Below are positions 42,977 to 52,180 of a DNA stretch of 64,000 nucleotides, piece by piece. The notes under the pieces were generated by a model. That model saw only the letters and a list, made by a program, of their open reading frames with translations, made no database searches and had not been told where the DNA came from. The stretch's first letter is position 1. Every line of letters begins with the position of its first letter. Position numbers and translations under genes: made by a program. This DNA is from Tenericutes bacterium MO-XQ (GTDB taxonomy: Bacteria > Bacillota_I > Bacilli_A > Acholeplasmatales > Acholeplasmataceae): positions 2,003,903 to 2,067,902 of the forward strand of contig CP017948.1 of NCBI GenBank assembly GCA_002838185.1, read 5' to 3'.

Positions 42977-42998
42977 CTGGTTTTTATAAAAAACCAAG
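42977..42998. repeat. AT-rich inverted repeat before nuclease-lipoprotein gene
   Basis: TGGTTTTT / AAAAACCA in the region between the scaffold-gene terminator and the nuclease gene promoter (TATAAT near 42927). It may be part of a leader hairpin; no role is known. Confidence 0.4.
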
Positions 42999-43007
42999 AA
43001 AAAAAGT

Positions 43008-43036
43008 GGTTCCGTTAAGAAACGAAACCACTTTAT
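43008..43036 (-). terminator. Intrinsic terminator of the 1525-residue lipoprotein gene
   Basis: AAAGTGGTT.CGTT / AACG.AACCACTTT stem, just after the stop at 43062; on the minus strand it is followed by TTTTTTTC. Confidence 0.8.
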
Positions 43037-43061
43037 ATCAAAATCTAAATGTCAATAAAAA

Positions 43062-46000
43062 TTATGATACTGTATGAGAACCTAAATTGCTAAATGTATC
43101 TTCTGGATGTACAACCCATTCAGTTTCAGTAAATGTAGCATTTGGCATAGTGATTGCTGCATCACGTACTAATGTATAATTTGCTGTAGAACCAGTGCCT
43201 ACTGTCCATGATGAACCTGGATCAACACCGATAACACCAATAACATCAATAACAACACCATCTTTTAATAATGCAACTGCATCATCGCCATTCCAGTTTG
43301 GAACACTTGGATAAGCAAAATTAACATCTGCAACATCTAAGATAGCTTGAACAGCACTTGAATTTGCGATAACAAACACATCGCCAGCTGCTAATGTACC
43401 TGTCATATCATATGTTTGTGATGCTTCTGCACTACCATTTGAATATAATGCTAATGAATAAGGAGTTAAATCTACATCTGCTCCAGTTGGATTATAAATT
43501 TCTAATGCTTTATTACTTGATGATCCTTCAATATATTCAGAAATGAATAAATCTGGTTGAGGAGGAACTACCATTGTATGTGAGCCTAAATACATAAATG
43601 TATCAACATCATATACAACCCATTCTTCAGGAGTAAATGTAGTGTTAGGTCCGATAACTGATTCTGCACGAACTAGTGTATTATCGGCAGTATCGCCTGT
43701 ACCAACAGTCCATGCTGAGCCTGGATCTTCTCCAACAACACCAAATACATCAATAACTACACCATTTTTAAGAAGTTCAACTGCATCATCACCATTAAAG
43801 AATGTAACTGATGATGTAATATCGCCTTCATCTGAAATAGCAGCAACTGCTGATGAGTTATAAATAACATATACATCGCCATTAGCTAATGTTCCAGTTA
43901 GTGCTAGTGTATTATTTGGAGTTGAAGCGCCATTTGAATATTGATTAATTGAGTAAATTGATAAATCAACATCTGCGCCAGTTCCATTAAAGATTTCTAA
44001 TGCTTTATTGCTTGAAGACCCTTCGATATATTCTGAGAAGAATAAGTCTAGGGCACCAGAAACTGGTGTTTCTGGTACGCCTACTAATACTTCAAACATA
44101 ACTTCGACTTCTTCTAAGTTTAAAGTGACTGTAGCAGTTAAAGTAACTGTTACTTGTCCGCTTGCTGGAAGTGTAACAACACCATCAGCTGAGTTGATTA
44201 CTGCATCATCAGATGAAGTCCAAACGATTGTTGAACCTTGAGCACCTGTTGCAGGTAATGTTAATGTAGTTGCTTCAGTAATTTCTTCAACAACTTCTAA
44301 ATCCATTGCATCTAATGCAACTTTAGCAGCATCATCTAACACACCGTCAGTTAATACTGTTGAACTTGTGTAATACATTTGTGGTCCGTTATACCAAGCT
44401 AATACTGTTTGTACGTTTAATACATCGCCAGCAACTACATCGTTAAGTGCAGTTTCAGCAGCAGTTGTTAATGCACCTCTTGAATCCCAACGCATAGCAA
44501 CTGTTTCACCGCTTACTGGTCTAATGAAATAAACTGTAATATTACCATATTGGTCTGAAGAAACGTTAGTTACATAAAGGTTAGTAAATTCAACTAACAT
44601 ACCTTGATACATAAGCATATCTACAGCGTTTAATGCAACAGCATCAACATTTGTAGCAGCTGGAAGTGTACCAGTAGTTAAAGCTTCAACAGCTGTTGGA
44701 GCAACTTGTCTTAACCCATTATATGTATCACGTGCGCCTGTAACGATAACTTCTTTACCAACGTTAGCTTCAAAGATTGCTTGAAGATCAGAATCACTTG
44801 TATAAACAGCGATACCACCTGTAGCATCTTGAATGAAATAAGTTCTATAGTATTCGTCTGCAACGACAACACCTTGAACCTTAAGTTCTACATCATCTTC
44901 TAAAGCTTGAACAGCAGCAACTGTTAAGATATCACCAACTAAAATTTCGAATGTTACTGTATCTGTTTCAGTGCCTTTAGTGATTGTAGCAGTTAAAGTA
45001 ACTGTTACTTGTTTCATATCAGCAGGAACTGTAACAACACCAGCGTCAGTAATAACTGCAGTATTGTCAGAAGCCCAAGTGATTGTTGTGCCTAGATAAG
45101 CATCTAATAATGTTAATGTTTCATCAGCAACAACTGGTTGATCAACGTCAACTTCTAAAGTAGCTTTTGTAGCAGCTACTGCAGCAGCATCAGTTAATGT
45201 ACCTTCAGTAATCATTGTTGTATCAGTAAAGTATAGATATGGATCATTATTCCAAGCAAGTGGATTAACGATATCTAATACATCTGCAACAGCGATTGCA
45301 TCAAGTACAGCTTGAGCAGCAGTTGATAATGTAACTCTTGAATCCCACTTCATAGAAATTTCTTCTCCAGAAACGCCATCAAGTAAGTCAATATAAACAT
45401 TACCATAGCTATCTGAATCAACACCAACAACGATTAAACCAGTAAGTTCAACTAATTGACCTTGGAATGGTTCAAGTGAAGATGCATCTAATCCGTGTTC
45501 GTCAACGTTTACTGCAGCAATAGGTGCAGCAGGATCGCCAACTAATTCAAAAGATTTAATATTTGATAATTGGATTAAGCCTCTATAAACAGCTCTTTCA
45601 CCAATAATTGTAACTTCTTTACCATAGTTAGTTTGTAAGAATGTTTCTAAATCGCCCCAACTTGAGTAAATTGCAATACCACCTGTTTCATCTTGGATGA
45701 AATAAGTGTTTTGATATTCAGCTGATGTAACAACACCAGTGATTTCTACTAAGTGACCTGTTCCAAGTTGAATAGCTTCTAAAATAGTGCTATTTGGAAG
45801 TTCACCAGCATCAAATGTTACTGTGAATGTATCTGATTCAGTACCACGAGTTAGTGTAGCAGTTAATGTAACAGCTTCTTGACCAGTAGCAGGCATTGTT
45901 AATGCGCCAGTTAATACATCAACTAATGTAGATGTAGTAGCCCATTCAATGGTAACACCAAGTTCTGTTGTTGTAGGTAGGTCAAGTGTTTCCGCTTCGA

Positions 46001-47639
46001 TATATTCATATTCAAACATTGGAGCTAATGCTTCTTTAGCCATTGCTACAGCTTCAGCATCAGTTGCAGAATATTCGATGTCAGCTTCTTCACCTAAGAA
46101 TACAACTGTAAAGATTGTTCTATCTGAACGGTAAGAATATAAGAATGCATTAAATGTAACAACTTTTCCATCATAAGCATTAAATGCAGCTTTATTTGAA
46201 CGGTAGTAAATCATGAATGCGTTTGTTGTATGAGGAGAGTTTGCGTCTGAATTGATGTCAGCTCCATCATAATCTGGATTTACAAAGAATGTATCGTAGT
46301 TACCGTCGCCTTGAATTCTAACTTTAGCAGTGATTTCTAGATATTTATATTCAAATAAATTACTTGCACTGTAAGAAGGTGCAGTATCTGGAACAAATGC
46401 ATCAACATCTGTAACTACTTCTGGAGTAAGTACTGTAACAGCACCATCAGATGGAGTAGCAACAGTTGGCATTGTTTCATCTGAAGTTGCATTAAATTGT
46501 GGAGATCCAAAGTAAATATCATATAAACCATAAATGTCGTAAACCATACCAGCAGTCACTTCTTGTGAACTACCATATACAGCTAATACGCCAGTGCCAT
46601 CGCCAAAGAAGTAAGTATCTGAAGTCATACCAAATACTGTAACGTCTTCTACTAAGATGAACTCGCCAGCTTCTGCATTTGCAAGTACATCAGCAACGCT
46701 AGCATATAATGTTGGTTCAACATTTGCTAAGACTAAGATTTCAAATTCTTTTGTAACTGATTCGTTATTTAATGATAAAGTTGCTGTTAATGTAACTGTA
46801 ACATCGTCAGAACCCATAGCAGGTCTTGTTACTGTACCATCATTAGCAATCACATCAGTATTGCTTGATGACCATGTTACTGTAACGCCTTCACTACCTA
46901 CTGTTGCTGGTAATGAGATGTCAGTTGCAACACCACCATCAACACCATCTAATAATAAAGCAACTTTAGCTTCATCTAAGATTTGTGATACTGGTTTTTC
47001 AGTAAATGCTAAAACTTTAACTAAGAATTGAGCTTCTTCACCATCAATTGTTGCTGTTAAAGTAACAACTTGGTCAGCTACACCAAATGCTGGTCTAGTA
47101 ACTGAACCATCAAGTGCTACATAATTAGCATTTGAAGTTTGCCAAGTAATCGCTAATCCCATTGAAGTTGCAGGAAGTACAATGTCAGAAGTTGTTTCAT
47201 AAACAGAACCAACTTTTTCTACTGTATCACCAGTAATTTCAATAGCAGCAAGCGCATCAAGTGGATCGATAACAACTTCAGCAGCAATAACTGTAACTGT
47301 AAATGGTACTGTAGCTTCAGCATCACCTAAAGTTAATGTCGCTGTTAAAGTAACTTGTGTATCTTCTTCAGGTCTTGTAACAACACCAGCGTTAGTAATA
47401 ACATCTGGGTTTCCTGATGCCCAAGAAACACTAACTTCACCAATTGACTCAGGTAAAATTAAATTTTCTGTAACTGAATTTTGAGAATCACCGCTAGCAT
47501 AAGTAATGCCAACTGTATCTATGGCTGCATCTACTAAATCTTGATCTGAGTCACCACAAGCAACTAAAACCAAAGATGTTAAGATAGCAAACATAAACAT
47601 CATCAAAACTCTAGAAAAACTAAATCTTTGAGATTTCAT
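43062..47639 (-). CDS. Giant surface lipoprotein: six Ig-like repeats, OB-like units and two lamin-tail domains
   Basis: 1525 residues. The signal peptide ends LVLVAC (Cys28), so it is anchored outside the cell. Six atypical Ig-like repeats (about 58-118, 150-211, 240-305, 550-610, 840-902, 1125-1187) share ...W.S.N..VI...G.VTRP....VTLTAT. Between them are OB-fold-like units at about 308-525, 615-820 and 903-1097 (YFIQDETGGIAIY, YFIQDATGGIAVY), the type attached to extracellular nucleases. Two lamin-tail domains close the protein (1196-1355 and 1362-1525; FFSEYIEGSSSNKALEIFN and LFISEYIEGSSSNKALEIYN). No catalytic domain is seen. I infer an adhesin or DNA-binding scaffold, perhaps serving the neighbouring nuclease. 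Low Cys, high Thr/Val and repeated layout indicate internal duplication. Confidence 0.85.
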   Translation of the reverse strand: MKSQRFSFSRVLMMFMFAILTSLVLVACGDSDQDLVDAAIDTVGITYASGDSQNSVTENLILPESIGEVSVSWASGNPDVITNAGVVTRPEEDTQVTLTATLTLGDAEATVPFTVTVIAAEVVIDPLDALAAIEITGDTVEKVGSVYETTSDIVLPATSMGLAITWQTSNANYVALDGSVTRPAFGVADQVVTLTATIDGEEAQFLVKVLAFTEKPVSQILDEAKVALLLDGVDGGVATDISLPATVGSEGVTVTWSSSNTDVIANDGTVTRPAMGSDDVTVTLTATLSLNNESVTKEFEILVLANVEPTLYASVADVLANAEAGEFILVEDVTVFGMTSDTYFFGDGTGVLAVYGSSQEVTAGMVYDIYGLYDIYFGSPQFNATSDETMPTVATPSDGAVTVLTPEVVTDVDAFVPDTAPSYSASNLFEYKYLEITAKVRIQGDGNYDTFFVNPDYDGADINSDANSPHTTNAFMIYYRSNKAAFNAYDGKVVTFNAFLYSYRSDRTIFTVVFLGEEADIEYSATDAEAVAMAKEALAPMFEYEYIEAETLDLPTTTELGVTIEWATTSTLVDVLTGALTMPATGQEAVTLTATLTRGTESDTFTVTFDAGELPNSTILEAIQLGTGHLVEITGVVTSAEYQNTYFIQDETGGIAIYSSWGDLETFLQTNYGKEVTIIGERAVYRGLIQLSNIKSFELVGDPAAPIAAVNVDEHGLDASSLEPFQGQLVELTGLIVVGVDSDSYGNVYIDLLDGVSGEEISMKWDSRVTLSTAAQAVLDAIAVADVLDIVNPLAWNNDPYLYFTDTTMITEGTLTDAAAVAATKATLEVDVDQPVVADETLTLLDAYLGTTITWASDNTAVITDAGVVTVPADMKQVTVTLTATITKGTETDTVTFEILVGDILTVAAVQALEDDVELKVQGVVVADEYYRTYFIQDATGGIAVYTSDSDLQAIFEANVGKEVIVTGARDTYNGLRQVAPTAVEALTTGTLPAATNVDAVALNAVDMLMYQGMLVEFTNLYVTNVSSDQYGNITVYFIRPVSGETVAMRWDSRGALTTAAETALNDVVAGDVLNVQTVLAWYNGPQMYYTSSTVLTDGVLDDAAKVALDAMDLEVVEEITEATTLTLPATGAQGSTIVWTSSDDAVINSADGVVTLPASGQVTVTLTATVTLNLEEVEVMFEVLVGVPETPVSGALDLFFSEYIEGSSSNKALEIFNGTGADVDLSIYSINQYSNGASTPNNTLALTGTLANGDVYVIYNSSAVAAISDEGDITSSVTFFNGDDAVELLKNGVVIDVFGVVGEDPGSAWTVGTGDTADNTLVRAESVIGPNTTFTPEEWVVYDVDTFMYLGSHTMVVPPQPDLFISEYIEGSSSNKALEIYNPTGADVDLTPYSLALYSNGSAEASQTYDMTGTLAAGDVFVIANSSAVQAILDVADVNFAYPSVPNWNGDDAVALLKDGVVIDVIGVIGVDPGSSWTVGTGSTANYTLVRDAAITMPNATFTETEWVVHPEDTFSNLGSHTVS

Positions 47640-47699
47640 ATTATTCCTCCGTTTTTTTGTTTATTTTTGACGTCTAAACGACTTCTAAAAATATCTATG

Positions 47700-47735
47700 T
47701 TATGAGGTTGCCCATAAATGAGCAACCTTTATAAC
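47700..47735 (-). terminator. Intrinsic terminator of the ABC substrate-binding gene
   Basis: AGGTTGC / GCAACCT stem with a 10-base loop; lies between the substrate-binding gene and the giant lipoprotein gene. Confidence 0.75.
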
Positions 47736-47744
47736 CAAAATTAA

Positions 47745-49658
47745 TTATGCACCTTTTTGAGCTTCATTATAAGCTTCATCAAGTGCAGCTTGGATGTTTC
47801 CATCACCTAACATAATACGTTCTAAAGCTAAACCAACTTGGTTTCTAGCTCTTGAAGAACCGATAAACGCTGGATCAAAGAACATATGTCCTGATTGTTG
47901 ATAAGCAGCATTAGCGGCTAATGCAATTGCACGCGCTTGAGCGTTTGTTGTTGATGGGTTGTTTAAGAAGTCTTGATATTCAGTTGACTCATACGCGCTT
48001 GTTCTTACTGGTAAGTAACCTGTATTGATTGCCCAATGTGTAGTTACTTCAGTAGAAATTAAGTATTTTAAGAATAACCATGAAGCTAATTTTTCTTGAG
48101 CAGTACCTGTATTCATTAATGAAATATTTGTACCTTGTTGAATCACTGCTTTTTCATCCGGCATATTTTCATTATAAGGAACTGGAGCTACACCAATTTC
48201 AAATCCACTACTTGGCACGTTATATGTAACGCCTGCAGATGAACCAATTGTAACAAATGTTTGTTGGTTGACAAATGGTGTTGAAGCATAATCTTGATCC
48301 CAGAATTCAGGAAGTGTGAAAATGTCTTTGTTATCTTTTAAGAACTGCATAGCAGCAAATGTTTGTGCATTTTCATGCCATAAGAATTCACCTTCGAATG
48401 TTGAGAAGTTAAGTGATGTATATGCACCACCAAATTGTCTTGCAAATGTAATAAATGCATTACCAGTTGAATCATATGCTGCAGGAACAACTAATGCTTG
48501 AGCTGCTGCGATTTCAGTTGCTAATTCTGCTTCTGTCATACCAGGATTTGCATCTAAAACTTTTTGTCTAGCAATTGCTCTACCTTCAGCTTCTAATTGT
48601 GGAGCGATATCAACGATGTCTTGCCAAGTTTCAGGAACATCTAATCCAAGTTTAGTAAATACAGTTTGGTTATAGATCATAACTTCTGTAGATTTATTAA
48701 ATGGAAGTGAATAGAATGTACCATTTGCATCATATTGTGTATTTTCTTCTAAATAAGAAGCAATAACATCATCAAGTGCATCATCACCGTTTAACCCGAA
48801 TGCAGATGAATAAATATATGGATTTAAGTTAAGTACTGCATTACCATTTAAGTATTCAGCAACATGGTCTGGATAACCTTGAACCATATTAGGGAAGTCA
48901 CCAGCAGTGATTGCATTAATCATATTACTCTTTAATGTGTCATAGTTACCAGCGCCTTCTGGAATAACGATTGTAACATTAGGATATAAATCCATGAACT
49001 CATCAGCATAACCACGGATTAAGTTTGCTTTATCTTCACCCATTGCATGCCAGAATTCAATTGTTACATTATCAGTTAATGCAGATGGAATACCACTGTC
49101 TACAACTGTTAATAAAATTGAACGGCTAGCTCTTACACCTTCGTAAGTCACTCTAATGTTGATTGTATAAGTACCAGCAGTATCTAATAAATACGCACCA
49201 CTAACTTCGATAGTATCTGTAATATCAGTACCATCTGGAGCTTGAGCAGTTACACCAGCAAGTGGATCATAGTCACCTGAACCAATGTAATACAATTGTT
49301 CAGCAACAACGCCAAATAATTGTGGTGGCTCAACATTTGTTTCACCTTCAACAGTTAAATCAATAGTTGCAGTAGCTTTTAATCCACCGCTATCTTCAAC
49401 TGATAAAGTAATTGCATATGTACCGATAACATCATTATCGCCAGTTTCATAACCACTTACTGTGATTTGATCAGTCAAATCACCATCTTCAGCATCTTCA
49501 GCTGTCACCCCTTCAAGTGGATCAAAGTCATCGCCTTGTTGAATCACTTGAGTAGGATTTTCAACTGTTATGGTTGGTGCTTGATTTCTTTTTGTTGCAC
49601 ATGCAGAAAGTGTCAAGACACCAAGTAAAACTAAAATTGAAAGAAATACTTTTTTCAT
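47745..49658 (-). CDS. Sugar-type ABC substrate-binding lipoprotein with two Ig-like (DUF5011-type) domains
   Basis: 637 residues with lipobox LSAC (Cys20). The mature N-terminus has two Ig-like units of the DUF5011 type (about 30-107 and 113-187; DPLEGVTAEDAEDGDLTDQI and DPLAGVTAQAPDGTDITDTI), which I would not expect in a normal binding protein. From about 195 to the end it is a family 1 extracellular solute-binding protein of the UgpB/MalE kind: VTIEFWHAMGEDKANLIRGY, AITAGDFPNMVQGYPDHVAE, FNKSTEVMIYNQTVFTKLGL, WLFLKYLISTEVTTHWAINT. It belongs with the two permeases and ATPase upstream. The Ig-like units may project the binding domain or bind a surface polymer. The ligand is unknown; glycerol phosphate, a sugar or a nucleoside are possible. 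Confidence 0.92.
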   Translation of the reverse strand: MKKVFLSILVLLGVLTLSACATKRNQAPTITVENPTQVIQQGDDFDPLEGVTAEDAEDGDLTDQITVSGYETGDNDVIGTYAITLSVEDSGGLKATATIDLTVEGETNVEPPQLFGVVAEQLYYIGSGDYDPLAGVTAQAPDGTDITDTIEVSGAYLLDTAGTYTINIRVTYEGVRASRSILLTVVDSGIPSALTDNVTIEFWHAMGEDKANLIRGYADEFMDLYPNVTIVIPEGAGNYDTLKSNMINAITAGDFPNMVQGYPDHVAEYLNGNAVLNLNPYIYSSAFGLNGDDALDDVIASYLEENTQYDANGTFYSLPFNKSTEVMIYNQTVFTKLGLDVPETWQDIVDIAPQLEAEGRAIARQKVLDANPGMTEAELATEIAAAQALVVPAAYDSTGNAFITFARQFGGAYTSLNFSTFEGEFLWHENAQTFAAMQFLKDNKDIFTLPEFWDQDYASTPFVNQQTFVTIGSSAGVTYNVPSSGFEIGVAPVPYNENMPDEKAVIQQGTNISLMNTGTAQEKLASWLFLKYLISTEVTTHWAINTGYLPVRTSAYESTEYQDFLNNPSTTNAQARAIALAANAAYQQSGHMFFDPAFIGSSRARNQVGLALERIMLGDGNIQAALDEAYNEAQKGA

Positions 49659-49705
49659 TCTAATCCTCCTAGAAATTTATATACTATATCTTATGATAGA
49701 TATTT

Positions 49706-51124
49706 TTAACCTTTTGTACCGCTTCTTCCTACACCAGAAATAATGAATTTCTTAAGTGAGAAGAATATAATAATAAGTGGAACAGTGACTAAAGCGGTTG
49801 CTGCTAACTGAATATTATAAATCGGTCTAGCATCACTTGCTCCAGAATCTGTTGTAAAGCTTGTACTTCTTAATGCCACTGAAATTAGCCAATTTTCTTC
49901 GTTATTAGCGACTAGTTGTGGCCAAATGTATGCATCCCATGCACCAATAGCACTTAAAATAATAATTGTGATGATGGTTGGTTTAGCAATTGGAATCATA
50001 ACTCTAGTTAAATATTTAAAGTCTCCACAACCATCCACTCGAGCTGCTTGGTAAAGTGTATCTGGAATCTGCTTAAATGCCTGTCTTAAGAAGAAAATAT
50101 AAAACACACTAACCATGAATGGGAATATAAGTGCTGCTAATGTATTTAACCAACCGAGATTTGATACTGTTACAAAGTTTGTAATGGTATATAACTCGCC
50201 AGGAATCATCATTGTGAGTAGCAGTACTGAAAATATAAACTCTCTACCCTTAAACTCTAATCTTGCAAATGCGAATGCAGCTAGAATTGTTGTTACTACT
50301 GTACCTAACATGGTTAATACACCAACTACAATCGTATTCCAAATGTATGTACCAAAGTTAAATCTTGTAATTGCAATTCTAAAGTTAACCCATTGCATTT
50401 CTCCAAGTCCAATGACAAATCTTGGATTTAATGATTCCGTTAATTCAAGATTTGTTTTTAATGCTGTAAGAATCATCCAATAAAATGGAATAAAGATGAA
50501 AAGCGCCATTAGTGTTAAGAATGTATATGTGACTGTAAGTCTTACAATCTTTAACATAAAGTCTCGTTGACTAACTTTCTCTAAGTCTTGTTGACTTTCT
50601 GATTGAGCTGCTCTTCTTTCTTTTCTCTCTTTTGCCTTTTTAAAGGTTTCACCAGATAAGAAAGCTTTTGTTTTATCCCATGCATTGATCATGGTTTGCT
50701 TGAATTTATATCCCTTAACAAGATCTTTCATCATAAATCCGATATGGAATCTTAAGACCGCTGAAAATGGATTAAATGTCAATAAACTCATTGCGCTATA
50801 TAAGTGTTGTGTTCTATATGACCATTCATCAACTTCTACTGCTTCTTTACTAAAATATCTTTTCATATTTTGGAAAGCAATTGGTGTAAAGACTAACAAG
50901 TAGCCAATCAGTAATCCAATTAGCAAGTTAACTGTTGTTTGAACGATTGTAAATCCTAAAATGGTATATTCTGTATTTGGATCAACCACATCTGTGATTG
51001 CTACTGGTTCGACTAATGCACTAAATAAATAGGCAATCAGTATGAAAGCAATGATTACATAAACAATATCGATAAGGTTAGCTATGAGTTGTATGCGTTT
51101 AATTTCATTAGTTATTTTTTTCAT
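49706..51124 (-). CDS. ABC transporter permease, MalG/UgpE type with N-terminal two-helix extension
   Basis: 472 residues, about 190 more than usual for this subunit. The extra N-terminal part contains two membrane segments (about 17-38 and 62-85) and an amphipathic region to about 190. The core (about 200-472) is a standard CUT1 permease: six helices, FIPFYWMILTALKTNLELTE, IPGELYTITNFVTVSNLGWL, and the EAA loop YQAARVDGCGDFKYLTRVMI P. It lies 47 bases upstream of the substrate-binding gene and follows the second permease by 15 bases. With the other subunits it imports a solute with ATP. The extension has no known function. Confidence 0.9.
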   Translation of the reverse strand: MKKITNEIKRIQLIANLIDIVYVIIAFILIAYLFSALVEPVAITDVVDPNTEYTILGFTIVQTTVNLLIGLLIGYLLVFTPIAFQNMKRYFSKEAVEVDEWSYRTQHLYSAMSLLTFNPFSAVLRFHIGFMMKDLVKGYKFKQTMINAWDKTKAFLSGETFKKAKERKERRAAQSESQQDLEKVSQRDFMLKIVRLTVTYTFLTLMALFIFIPFYWMILTALKTNLELTESLNPRFVIGLGEMQWVNFRIAITRFNFGTYIWNTIVVGVLTMLGTVVTTILAAFAFARLEFKGREFIFSVLLLTMMIPGELYTITNFVTVSNLGWLNTLAALIFPFMVSVFYIFFLRQAFKQIPDTLYQAARVDGCGDFKYLTRVMIPIAKPTIITIIILSAIGAWDAYIWPQLVANNEENWLISVALRSTSFTTDSGASDARPIYNIQLAATALVTVPLIIIFFSLKKFIISGVGRSGTKG

Positions 51125-51139
51125 AATATCCTCCCTTTA

Positions 51140-52180
51140 TCAATAATGTACGCGTCTTTTACCAACTTGTAATTGAATTACGGTAAACACCATAATAATC
51201 AAGAATAGTAAAATTGCAGCTGCAGCAGCTTCACTTAACGCGCCATTTCTTCCTGCATCTTGTAAATACTCATAAATGAAGAATACAATTGTCTTTAAAT
51301 TCACTTGTCCATTAGCTCCGGTAGTAATAATACCCTCTCTACCAATAATCGCTACAATTGATGAATATGTTTTAAATGCACCGATGATAGATGTAACTAA
51401 AATGTAGAAAATCATAGGTGAAATCAAAGGCACAGTAATTCTTCTAAATTGTTTGTTTCTTGATGCACCATCAATTTGAGCTGCTTGATAGTATTGCTTA
51501 TCTATACCTTGAATACTTGATAAGAAAACGATAATCTTAAACGCTAAGCCTGCCCAAACACCATGGATCAAGATAACTGTCATTGCTGACCAATAAGTTG
51601 CACCAACACCGACCCAAGGGACCGGAGTACCTCCAAACCAAGTTACAACTTGATTTGCTAAACCTAAGTTAAAGAGATCATTTGTATTCCCTTTAAACAT
51701 GAAGGCAAATACTAAACCAATCGCAATTGAGTTGGTTACGTAAGGTAAGAAGAACATATTTTGGAAAAAACCTTTGAGTGGTTTGATAGAGTTCATCGCT
51801 ACCGCAATAAATAACGCAACAATAATTGAAATCGGAACACTCACAAATACAATGAGTGCAGTATTTAAAACTGCTTGTCTAAATCCTGATTCACTTAATA
51901 CAGTCACATAATTACCGATTAATGTATACCCATCAAATTCTCCAGTAACAATGTTATATCCTGAATAAAATGAGACTAAAAACGAATTGAAAATTGGATA
52001 AAACGTAAATACGCCTAAAATTACGATCGCTGGTAGTAAAAAGAATATTGCTTTAAACCAACCAGGCAAATGTGCGAAAAATCTGAGGTGATTTCTTTCT
52101 AAGAAGTCATTGATTCTAACACCAATATAATGTGATTTCGATCTCAATGTCCATCTTAATTCTCTAATAAACTCTTTCAT
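51140..52180 (-). CDS. ABC transporter permease, MalF/UgpA type
   Basis: 346-residue membrane subunit of the CUT1-type transporter. Six or so hydrophobic helices, the LLPAIVILGVFTFYPIFNSF opening and FLPYVTNSIAIGLVFAFMF segment, and the EAA loop YYQAAQIDGASRNKQFRRIT are diagnostic. It starts inside the last codons of the ATPase gene (overlap of four bases, TCATGA on the plus strand), showing translational coupling. It pairs with the MalG-type permease downstream and the ATPase upstream. Confidence 0.94.
   Translation of the reverse strand: MKEFIRELRWTLRSKSHYIGVRINDFLERNHLRFFAHLPGWFKAIFFLLPAIVILGVFTFYPIFNSFLVSFYSGYNIVTGEFDGYTLIGNYVTVLSESGFRQAVLNTALIVFVSVPISIIVALFIAVAMNSIKPLKGFFQNMFFLPYVTNSIAIGLVFAFMFKGNTNDLFNLGLANQVVTWFGGTPVPWVGVGATYWSAMTVILIHGVWAGLAFKIIVFLSSIQGIDKQYYQAAQIDGASRNKQFRRITVPLISPMIFYILVTSIIGAFKTYSSIVAIIGREGIITTGANGQVNLKTIVFFIYEYLQDAGRNGALSEAAAAAILLFLIIMVFTVIQLQVGKRRVHY

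Noticed and set aside
43642..47031. Several plus-strand frames opposite the giant lipoprotein gene
   Set aside because: They are Ser/Thr-rich mirror frames of the repeats and lack start signals.
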